Program-made: the position numbers and the translations under genes
Assembly: GCA_000226015.1 (NCBI GenBank)
Contig: JH154132.1
Coordinates: 45,918 to 91,625, forward strand
Length of the DNA: 45,708 bases
Direction of reading: 5' to 3'
From: Mnemiopsis leidyi
Taxonomy: Eukaryota > Ctenophora > Tentaculata > Lobata > Bolinopsidae
Shown: piece by piece, positions 41,701-45,708 of the stretch
How positions within the stretch are numbered: position 1 is the stretch's first letter
How the letters are laid out: each line of letters opens with the position of its first letter
Notes under the pieces: model-generated
Told to the model about the DNA's origin: nothing
The model's database searches: none
What the model saw: the letters and a program-made list of their open reading frames with translations, nothing else

Positions 41701-44379
41701 GTTTCATTGAGAAAGAATAAACCTCACTCTTACTGCACCTCTTTATAATATTAGCAAAGCAGGTGGAGCGCTCTAGTTATTCATCCACACTATTCAACTA
41801 CTCATCTCGTTTTCTCATACTATTCACAAAACTTTTCACGCTTCTCAATTCCTAATGGTTCTATATTTCACGCTTTTTCAGGGGCCGGCGAGAGTTGCTT
41901 GAGCTTGGTGCTACTGAGTAAGTACTTAAACAATTGTTTAATTGACTTTGCGATTATAAAATTATTGGGGCGTACAAATCTCTCAGATTCAATGGCACCG
42001 TTAAATTTCTGTGTCAAGAGATCTCTGTGAAAGGTTTATGTCAAATTTGTGTAAATTTTGTGTAACCTGATCTAACAAAGGGATGGTGAAGGCGGTCGTA
42101 GGTGAGTTTCCGTATCAGCACAGATTAACCACGTGACTTTCAATCACGTTACATCACCATGGTGATATCACCACATCACTTGATTCAGAACTTTCTCAAT
42201 CTCAAACATTTTTTCTCAAAAATTGATAAAAGCAGTCGTCTTGAACGAAAAAAAGGTTTTTGTTGAAATTACAACGCAATACGTGACATATTGTATAGAT
42301 TGTGAAGTATGACTATGATCTTAAGTGTGCATGGGGTGAAATGCATGAGAATTATTATATGTGTGGTAAGGTAAAAACTATGAAATAAAAACTATAAAAT
42401 TAAAAGAATATAAAACATGCTGGGATAACGGTTATCCGATAACCCCAAAAAATCTCAGTTAGCGGCAAGGTGCAATTACATTTCTACATTAAGCAGTCCA
42501 ACAACTAATAAGTTTCATATTATCACGTGACCAATACCTATAGTATATCCCTGTCACGTGACCCTGTCTAGCGAAGAAGGTGAGTCCAGCACTCCAGAAC
42601 ACACGGGCCTGGCACGTACTATGAGTAACGCAGACAAGCGTGTTAGCGTCCACGCCAGTGTGCTCACTAAACGCTGGAGTTCGGCCAAGTGAGGAACAAG
42701 TTGGAGAGGGAATTTAAGTGGACTTTCTGTGGAAGTTGTACAGACATCCATCGGGATTTAACGCAGAGCATAGCATCATTGCAAACTTTAAAGTTTTGTA
42801 GTAAATTTAGCGGAAACTTTAACTTCAATGTTAAAAGAAGAAAGTTGGCCCGTTACACTAAAGTTAGGAAGGCTTAAAATGTCTTACATCAGTCAGCAAA
42901 TAATTTTCTTAACATTAGAAAATTAATCAATCATAGATAAATGGAATTATATGCGTGTGTTTTTACCCTTCATCGGTGCGTTTTTCGAAACAATTAGCCA
43001 AAATATTGAAATAAGCATGTGATTAGAATGTGTGATTGATTTCAGCCAGAAGCAAGTGTGTTAAAAGCCCAATGTCTACAATATGAAGTGATTGCTCTAG
43101 TGAGGGTCTAATGGCATAATATTGATAGCATTCAAGCAAGTACATCATAATCGGACGATTTGTGAGCAGACTTATAGTTTTTCTTTTCAACCCACAAACC
43201 CGGTTAAAAACAATATTTCTACTTGATGCATCATGCACTACTCTGATCTTTTAATCTCCACAACTATTTGACAGACTCAATAAAATTTCAGACATAAGAA
43301 GTTTGATTTGCACAATCGGTAAACGATTCACGAAACTTGAACTTCAATATTTTATCTTCTTCTAAATTTTTATTCAGCAGGACAGTTGCCAAAAAATTAG
43401 AGAAAGTCCACCTCCTTATAAAACCAGGGACTTAAAAGCAACTTAGCGTACCTTTTTTTCCTAACTGAACAATTATTTTTAGAGAGAAATCTGAGTTCAG
43501 CTCAATGACGGACATGATCAACACCTGCAAGGAAATCATCGCTCTTACTAAAAACATCCAGAAACATGCTTGTAAGTTTCAACTTCTAAATTTTAGGTTT
43601 TCCAAAATATACGCCTATACCCTATACCATGAACAATAATTTGTTGTAAATTTAAAAACAACTCTGATTTCTAGGGTGACATTTGTCTCTGCAACTTACT
43701 TGTATCTATTGTGATATGATAGATAGATAACCTGAGACCTTCTCCCAACATCTAACATCTAAACCCAACTCCTACAGCGATGATCAGTAAGAACTGTCCT
43801 GACAAGAGACTGGTTATGAGCCTGGCTAACAGTATGGAGCCTATCGGCATGCTCTCTCAACAGCTCAACATTATAGCCTCCGTCAAGGCCTCCGCCACTG
43901 GAAAATACAGTGAGTTTAATGCGTCTTCCCTGCTTTTATTTACAGACTAAATCGTTGAGTTTTTAGTACAATCTTACTTTCGTATTTACTCTCTAGTTAA
44001 TTACTTGGAGAAACAGCGGTTCATGCGTTGTATTTTCCCTTATGTGCTTTAAAGGTCAGAACTTTTGTTCGGATTCACACTCTGTATACAAATCTTTTTA
44101 ATCCAAAACAAGTTAAAAAACTTGAAGGGTCCATCCATCAAATTATGGCCCTTCGGCCACTTACGAGATGTCATTATCAGTCGTTAAGCCTATAACCACT
44201 CTAATAGTGACACTTAACCCTCAGACGAAGAGGCCGAAGTTGAGGCAGACGAGATGTTGACAATAAACGCTCAGAACCTGATGAAGAGTGTCAGGGACAC
44301 GGTGAGGGCTAGCGAAGCCTGCTCTGTGAGGATGATGAGTAACCCTAACGCTAACCTCCAGTTCAAGCGAAGGAGATAG
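11928..44379 (+). CDS. VCL: Vinculin, 39 coding exons (whole gene)
   Basis: Vinculin couples talin and alpha-catenin at cell-matrix and cell-cell junctions to F-actin. The first exon (MSAFHTKTIASVLEPVAQQ) is close to human vinculin and unlike alpha-catenin. Coding exons: 11928-11984, 12304-12456, 12575-12713, 12938-13035, 13158-13271, 13441-13559, 13738-13851, 14425-14534, 15128-15234, 15350-15670, 15773-16024, 16170-16299, 18290-18349, 18525-18626, 21661-21773, 22192-22289, 22588-22701, 24878-24968, 25190-25290, 25773-25847, 26477-26562, 28064-28128, 29535-29615, 32903-33065, 33415-33497, 33702-33836, 34014-34181, 34318-34456, 34570-34655, 34808-34929, 35204-35293, 35582-35680, 36086-36173, 36593-36708, 41882-41917, 42572-42688, 43483-43571, 43778-43909, 44225-44379. 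All junctions are GT-AG and the phases agree, giving 4518 bases including the stop. The product is about 1505 residues; human vinculin has 1066. Exons 20, 35 and 36 are less certain and may be optional. Confidence 0.92.
14425..29615 (+). CDS. VCL: Vinculin exons 8-23: six central repeats
   Basis: Residues about 266-900. Each repeat opens with a helix of the pattern (I/V)xxAxxW followed by a Gly/Asp-rich turn and a second helix. The anchor residues are W280 (VRDWLKHG), W385 (DAKRWATHG), W491 (LTEWAKD), L600 (VCDLLDANK), W711 (AAQQWASTG) and W840 (IIDNWLDRD). Spacings are 105, 106, 109, 111 and 129; the last falls to 104 without the 25-residue exon 20. Human vinculin has three such repeats (helices ending in GWL, NWL and RWI), so this region is doubled. 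Helices are Ala/Lys/Glu-rich and soluble, as in the four-helix bundles of D2-D3. Introns 12, 14, 17 and 21-23 are long and hold repeats and two other genes. Confidence 0.85.
14573..14880 (+). mobile_element. tRNA-Gly-derived SINE in vinculin intron 8
   Basis: The head resembles a tRNA-Gly(CCC) gene: A box GTGGTGTAGTGGTACTAGCA, anticodon-like TCCC, and B box GTGTTCGAAACCCG. The acceptor stem does not pair well, so it is not a working tRNA. An unrelated body of about 220 bases and a T-rich 3' end (TTTTATTTTT) follow. The unit is flanked by an identical 13-base direct repeat, TTAGCTAGTCCCT, at 14560-14572 and 14881-14893. That is a target-site duplication of LINE-driven insertion. The perfect match suggests a young insertion. 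Confidence 0.85.
17130..17320 (+). repeat. Minisatellite in vinculin intron 12
   Basis: About seven imperfect copies of a 17-base unit (GCTATGATACACGNGAT / GTTGCTATGATACACGAAA) arranged partly as alternating 34-base pairs. The repeated GTTGCTATGRTAC resembles half of an RFX X-box; that is only a resemblance. Confidence 0.7.
17779..17967 (+). CDS. Possible 62-codon small protein
   Basis: An ATG-initiated frame in vinculin intron 12 encodes one hydrophobic stretch (WVYSYICFLITSVYQLANFV) followed by a basic, Arg/Lys-rich tail. This layout suits a single-pass membrane microprotein. There is no similar sequence that I know, and an open frame of this length can occur by chance; an equally long frame lies on the opposite strand. 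I give it little weight. Confidence 0.15.
   Translation: MLNSKSWKFERWVYSYICFLITSVYQLANFVYKEARKRGYMQESRSIVLVNVGQEKAVKKGH
18833..21195 (-). CDS. Rhodopsin-like GPCR, three exons, nested in vinculin intron 14
   Basis: Exons 21195-20999, 20817-20675 and 19515-18833 join in matching phases (2, then 1) to give 340 residues. The N-terminus has N-glycosylation sites (NLT, NTT). TM1 is VYGLVTLVSMLLGLVCNVAV. TM2 covers IYRCIAVWDLAVCLMR. TM3 is RFFSIFTLSDSLIMGALISL and ends in VTRF where class A receptors have DRY. TM4 contains TVLLYILLVHFLTIAVFV, TM5 FYTNLGAGILFSLLTAGWIL, TM6 IILMNSGLVVFLVLWMI. TM7 ends in YNPLIICL in place of NPxxY, followed by a basic helix 8-like segment (RCSDLRRRIRSVRIRW). The usual TM3 Cys is not evident. 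It is an orphan receptor of the rhodopsin superfamily; ligand unknown. An acceptor-like CCCTATCTCCAG lies just upstream of the ATG. Confidence 0.82.
19500..19612. repeat. Three-copy 36-base tandem repeat over a splice acceptor
   Basis: On the + strand the unit begins TTATCAGACTATCTGGGTGG and continues GAGAGGGTTGTTAG. Two near-identical copies and one diverged copy (TTATCAGACTAACAGGCTGG) stand head to tail. The first copy contains the acceptor and first codons of the last GPCR exon; the second copy repeats the same acceptor upstream. Confidence 0.8.
21787..21886 (+). repeat. 20-base minisatellite next to vinculin exon 15
   Basis: Four near-perfect copies of GTGGTGGCAGTGAGCAGTTA and a decayed fifth begin 13 bases after the exon 15 donor. 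Parts of the unit (GTGAGC, GTTAGT) look like donor sites. Confidence 0.85.
22702..24877. repeat. Vinculin intron 17 with CT microsatellite and assembly gap
   Basis: A (CT)n tract runs from about 23645 to 23731 and is interrupted by 11 undetermined bases (23660-23670), so its true length is unknown. The rest of the 2.2-kb intron shows no exon that I can support. Confidence 0.9.
25577..25706 (+). repeat. Minisatellite in vinculin intron 19
   Basis: Six or seven imperfect copies of a unit near 21 bases long, TGTGATGGTCGGTGTGAGACG, with variants such as TGTAATGGTCAGTGTGTGAAG. Confidence 0.75.
25773..25847 (+). CDS. VCL: Vinculin exon 20: basic 25-codon cassette
   Basis: The exon has exactly 75 bases and is flanked by a T-rich acceptor (GTTGACTTTTAG) and a GTAAAC donor. 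It enters and leaves in phase 2, so exons 19 and 21 also join in frame without it. It encodes a very basic, Ser-rich stretch containing PKKPKRG and RQLSRQRSWQRSLS, unlike the helical repeats around it. The RxxS motifs are of the kind used by basophilic kinases, which is inference. It would sit between repeats five and six. Without transcript data it could also be a chance open stretch. Confidence 0.5.
26566..26645 (+). repeat. 20-base tandem repeat with CACGTG, after exon 21
   Basis: Four copies of ATCACGTGCAATCATTAGTAT-like units begin directly after the exon 21 donor. Each carries a CACGTG E-box core. Whether any factor binds is unknown. Confidence 0.8.
26646..29534. other. Vinculin introns 21 and 22 (remainder)
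   Basis: Long AT-rich introns around the small exon 22 (28064-28128). I saw a run of 11 G near 29081 and no gene, transposon or further exon that I can support. Confidence 0.5.
29616..31281. other. Vinculin intron 23, upstream part
   Basis: No convincing gene. The last part (31215-31281) is a pyrimidine-rich array of GTTTCTCYTAG-like units that leads into an acceptor-like CTCATTTCAAG ending at 31281. It lies 43 bases before the start of the 444-codon gene and probably contains that gene's 5' end. Confidence 0.4.
31325..32659 (+). CDS. Intronless 444-codon gene of unknown function, nested in vinculin intron 23
   Basis: A complete ATG-to-stop frame of 444 codons on the same strand as vinculin. 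I do not recognise the family. The N-terminal 50 residues are probably folded or helical (SVIEKILSYHAELVRKHTLS). An acidic stretch follows (EFEVLDDPDGSDEEILEL). Then come a basic segment (KKKKNAK), a conserved-looking block (KPRIISLKQRLGLDEHDEKL, KKLLAV) with a Lys-rich stretch (KKTKKSKIS), an acidic Ser/Asn-rich middle, and a strongly basic C-terminal part (RRPNKRKLKLRKRV). There is no signal peptide or membrane segment. The mix of acidic and basic disordered parts suits a nuclear or chromatin protein, which is inference. An AATAAA at 32818 lies about 160 bases after the stop, before vinculin exon 24. Confidence 0.75.
   Translation: MSVIEKILSYHAELVRKHTLSSTKTVDKDLHILSCLDNDIPDIVETQNLAEFEFEVLDDPDGSDEEILELTTPVLKKKKNAKMFAYSKQSTKVVDLSLKSDVGSVEKLTPSSPFSELHSIMKQNLLNENISPLEVPSPVLSSRSDLNSENHSALKMFRKPFLKPRIISLKQRLGLDEHDEKLKKLLAVKNIKKTKKSKISTRSLYCKNVRMGWFEPVLDDIIEMDEPYCTIDCNFNVCTDISVEKSISSEECFVGEVAEMTSNNNECDDRHLNEVLENDMDQNVSDSSLCKQLDSQENEVKLGYKEAAVTTKQSSGVFRITEISSDIIDLNELRKPQTVDHDLLDPVILVNNRQSLRRARDHLKLRIAKEVPRRPNKRKLKLRKRVKSGVDQVAGVFSKQKDESNVKSRNQRSLFSVEMISKATIHTKNTLSSLVGYSAEEKLI
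32818..32823 (+). terminator. Polyadenylation signal of the nested 444-codon gene
   Basis: AATAAA about 160 bases after the stop codon and 80 bases before vinculin exon 24. If used early it would also truncate vinculin transcripts. Confidence 0.35.
32903..34655 (+). CDS. VCL: Vinculin exons 24-29: end of head (D3-D4 region)
   Basis: Residues 901-1158. These align with the last helical bundles of the human head: ITGPIMELQAAALAPLAPAE fits the human TTPIKLLAVAATAPPDAP stretch, FNTKAADFSLHAEQL fits the DERAANFENHSGKL helix, and SAKENFDLVKQQWVTEAV fits the helix with KNQWIDNVEKM. Exon 28 (VQKITNRVLEVTDAEL) matches the human ARRANRILLVAKREVEN helix. No large insertions are seen here, so the extra length of the protein lies in the central repeats and the tail. 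Confidence 0.9.
34808..36173 (+). CDS. VCL: Vinculin exons 30-33: proline-rich and acidic linker
   Basis: Residues 1159-1291. Exon 30 carries LPLPPLPDELPPPIPEE followed by an acidic run, matching the position of the human linker that binds VASP and SH3 proteins. The exact FPPPP motif is absent. Exons 31 and 32 are two copies of one Pro/Ala/Lys exon (VDPEPKPAVAVKPA and IDPEPKPVVAIKPA). Exon 33 is Pro/Asp/Glu-rich (KPPGPVDSDEEEDAF). The linker is about 130 residues, against about 55 in human vinculin. Confidence 0.85.
35100..35800 (+). repeat. Tandem duplication containing vinculin exons 31 and 32
   Basis: A unit of about 360-378 bases occurs twice. Matching blocks are CAGCACAACTAGACCAAA (35135) and CAGCACAATTAGCCCAAA (35493), the two exons (35204 and 35582), and the intron block TTCAATGATTTTCTGCTGCA (35371) and TTCAATGATTTCTGCTGCAG (35742). 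Both exons share the acceptor TGTAATCCAG and the donor GTCAAGTAAGTA. A weak third trace without an exon may follow near 35835. Confidence 0.85.
36593..44379 (+). CDS. VCL: Vinculin exons 34-39: actin-binding tail
   Basis: Residues 1292-1505. Exon 34 (KLRQETAKYVEEDNDMITAA, then RKIAQKFQQMAKYTK) matches the human helices [20 protein letters not shown]. Exons 35 and 36 add about 51 residues before the next helix. Exon 37 (MTDMINTCKEIIALTKNIQK), exon 38 (CPDKRLVMSLANSMEPIGML, SQQLNIIASVKA) and exon 39 (NAQNLMKSVRDTVRASEACS) follow the human helices closely. The end differs: after about MMSNPNANLQ it stops at FKRRR, where human vinculin continues with a C-terminal arm (RWVRKTPWYQ) involved in lipid binding and dimerisation. 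An AATAAA at 44740 is a likely polyadenylation signal. Confidence 0.9.
36979..37058 (+). promoter_or_regulatory. Cluster of three RFX X-box-like sites
   Basis: GTTACCATAGTAAC (36979-36992) fits the RFX X-box consensus exactly (GTNRCC, spacer, RGYAAC). GTTACTATAGTAAC (37012-37025) and GTTACCGTGGTAGC (37045-37058) each differ at one position. The three sites are spaced 33 bases apart. The first two share the flank ACACGTCGT, so they arose by local duplication. RFX factors are known regulators of cilia genes in animals; use here is inference. Confidence 0.5.
37441..37492. repeat. Inverted repeat (hairpin)
   Basis: GTCATAATGAATAAGTCACA then ACG is followed by a seven-base spacer (TTCCCTT) and its near-perfect reverse complement, CGTTGTAACTTATCATTATG then AC. 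The stem is about 22 bases with one substitution and one bulged base. Confidence 0.75.
37589..39998 (-). CDS. Secreted or surface protein, multi-exon, nested in vinculin intron 34
   Basis: Candidate exons on the minus strand: 39998-39943 (MVQQIVKILSLLFGSSYS, a signal peptide), 39799-39616, 39121-38883, 38735-38567, 38353-38216 and 37711-37589. Exons 2 to 5 join in consistent phases and encode an extracellular-looking sequence. It has N-glycosylation sites (NCS, NFT, NKT, NLT, NIT, NYT) and scattered Cys, with segments such as TTGLHFGVKWKLDYWIGANN, YMGVVQQVEFYPLLLV and QECVIGLVNSVELTTVVMD. Exon 5 either ends at a stop at 38212 or uses the GTAAGC donor just before it. The exon at 37711 is Cys-rich and EGF-like (CPDKTEWVEGFGCQC, CSICYPGQLC). 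Exon 1 to 2 and exon 5 to 6 do not agree in phase, so an exon is missing or misplaced at both. Family unknown. Confidence 0.5.
39999..41881. other. Vinculin intron 34, distal part
   Basis: AT-rich, including a stretch of (ATAATA)-like low complexity at about 40140-40195. I see no gene or transposon that I can support. The upstream region of the minus-strand nested gene would start here. Confidence 0.4.
41882..42688 (+). CDS. VCL: Vinculin exons 35-36: tail insertion
   Basis: Exon 35 (41882-41917) has 36 bases behind a long pyrimidine tract (ACGCTTTTTCAG) and a GTAAGT donor. Exon 36 (42572-42688) has 117 bases between GACCCTGTCTAG and GTGAGG. Both enter and leave in phase 2, so either, both or neither can be included in frame. 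They encode GRRELLELGATDEEGESS and, after a short stretch, ADKRVSVHASVLTKRWSSAK. The composition is GC-richer than the flanking introns, as in other exons of this gene. A GTGAGT inside exon 36 at 42580 is a possible alternative donor. Confidence 0.65.
42689..43482. other. Vinculin intron 36
   Basis: About 800 bases without a feature that I can support. Confidence 0.4.
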
Positions 44380-44739
44380 AGAGAGGTGTTGAGCAAGCTG
44401 GATATTGTTGGACATTGTATTCTTAGACTTTCATTTTTGTACTAAATTTATTTTTGATAAAAAAAGAACGTGCTGACGTTCTCGTAGCGTTGGACTGACA
44501 TAAAATATTTCTTAAGTAACTTTTGGTTTATGGTTGAACTCACGGAATTTGGAATTTTTATGTTAATACTTTGTGCTACGTTTAGGGTCTTTACCGGAGA
44601 CTTAAAATTTGTACGTAATTATACTTCCTTGATAAGACAACTGAGAATATTACATGAACCAATATAGCCTCAAAAAATTCCCTGTAGTTAAGCGATCTGT
44701 TAAATCAAAAATATTTATCATCGCCCTTAGGCCTTACTA

Positions 44740-44745
44740 AATAAA
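44740..44745 (+). terminator. Likely vinculin polyadenylation signal
   Basis: AATAAA in CTAAATAAATAG, 361 bases after the vinculin stop codon. It is the first canonical hexamer I noticed downstream of the gene. Confidence 0.4.
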
Positions 44746-45169
44746 TAGTGCGTCGCAAAACCTAGAATATATTAGATCTCTTTCTCATTACTTAAATAAG
44801 TTATCCGTTATAATATTGTATTCTTTAGTGCATAATACAAGTTACATCATACATATCGATTATTGATAATGATATTCTCCGTAAGTAACTATTAAAGCTG
44901 TCGCCTGTAGATACTTTTTGTATTTAAATTTTTTTGATTGTTAAAATTTGGCTTATTTTAACAAATTTATTCAGGATTATGTTCAAAAGTTTAATTTTGC
45001 AGCAAGTAAGTAAATTGCTTGAAAATACGCGATTGTTAACAAAAATATTGTTGGAAATGGAATGTTATTGTTATGCAATGATTTTATAAATATAAAATTA
45101 TCTTACTTCTTTTATTTGTTGGGTATGGTCAATGATTCAATTTCAAACTTCAAACAGCTCATATAAATT
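44746..45169. other. AT-rich sequence downstream of vinculin
   Basis: No gene or repeat seen in these 420 bases. Confidence 0.4.
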
Positions 45170-45708
45170 TTAGACGCACATCCACAAAGCAACGGTAGAC
45201 GCGACATAAATCTCGTCAACAAATTACCCGCCTTGCGCGAGTATCATCGCGGCCCGGCCGCCTCCGGGTTGCTTTAACCAATTTCAAAGCCCTTTTGCTT
45301 GCTAAGCCATAAGCCATGCCATCATAGCCCTGTGCCCCTGTGGCTTGCTGCGCGCACCCTATTACTAATTAGGGGTATCATCGCAATTGACGAAATGATT
45401 GTAGGCTGATAACCCTACTGTCGCGGCCATCACGCGCTTGTAGGTTGATAACCTACTGTCGCGGCCATCACGCGCTGTCACGCATTTCTGGCCTGGCGAC
45501 AAGAAATTCTAGACGCGCATCGCCCGTTGACGAAATGATATTGACGAAATGATATTGACGAAATGATATCCGGCTCACAGCAAGCTGTGAGCCGCACGCG
45601 AGTCGGGTTTTCTAAACACGTTTATCCCTATGCACGAGCTTAGCGCGAAATTAGGACGGACGCGCGCGGCGACGCAATTAAATGTTAAAGCTCATGCATT
45701 GTACAGAA
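45170..45708. repeat. Dispersed GC-rich repeat, second locus
   Basis: The same family as at 9031-9255 and 10450-10735. An element end (CGGTAGACGCGACATAAATC then TCGTCAAC) is at about 45198-45222. The block GATAACCTACTGTCGCGGCC then ATCACGCGCT appears twice in a row (about 45406 and 45447). TTGACGAAATGATA is repeated three times (45526-45570). A perfect hairpin GGCTCACAGC AA GCTGTGAGCC lies at 45573-45594. The repeat continues past the window edge. Confidence 0.75.

Noticed and set aside
42572..42579. Eight-base microexon ending at the GTGAGT at 42580
   Set aside because: It joins exon 37 in frame only with an alternative acceptor two bases downstream. The longer exon 42572-42688 stays open, keeps phase 2 to 2 and needs no such change.
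11928..44379. Alpha-catenin instead of vinculin
   Set aside because: The N-terminus (FHTKTIASVLEPVAQQ), the W-anchored central repeats and the proline-rich linker before the tail are vinculin features; alpha-catenin lacks the linker.
1..45708. CRISPR arrays, operons of prokaryotic type or phage genes
   Set aside because: Spliced genes, SINEs and non-LTR retrotransposons show animal DNA; the tandem repeats lack spacer structure.

Overview
The window is animal nuclear DNA: AT-rich, with many GT-AG introns, retrotransposon debris and long-intron genes. It is dominated by one vinculin gene that I could follow exon by exon on the + strand from 11928 to 44379: 39 coding exons, all phases consistent, about 1505 codons if every exon is used. 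Its sequence is clearly vinculin but distant from the vertebrate protein. Three other genes sit inside its introns, and several start codons lie just after splice-acceptor-like sequence. This fits an early-branching metazoan such as a ctenophore or hydrozoan; the exact group is inference and I cannot name a species.

Layout. 1-5.7 kb: two minus-strand genes, the 3' exon of a PH-domain protein (712-1992) and a single-exon, 1045-codon SHOC1-like meiotic crossover protein (2555-5692). 5.7-11.9 kb: an intergenic stretch of transposon remains. It holds a broken hAT transposase, pieces of at least two kinds of non-LTR retrotransposon, a 2.1-kb unit bounded by inverted repeats, and GC-rich foldback repeats that recur at 45.2-45.7 kb. 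11.9-44.4 kb: vinculin. Intron 8 holds a tRNA-derived SINE with intact target-site duplications. Intron 14 holds a complete three-exon GPCR gene on the minus strand. Intron 23 holds an intronless 444-codon gene of unknown function on the + strand. Intron 34 holds a minus-strand gene for a secreted or surface protein, whose first and last exons are uncertain.

The vinculin differs from the vertebrate form in several ways. It has six central repeats of about 107 residues instead of three. Two linker exons are a tandem duplication. Two further exons add about 51 residues inside the actin-binding tail. One 25-residue basic exon looks skippable. The usual C-terminal arm is replaced by a short basic end. 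Vinculin links talin and alpha-catenin at adhesion sites to actin, so the extra modules would change the length and regulation of that link.
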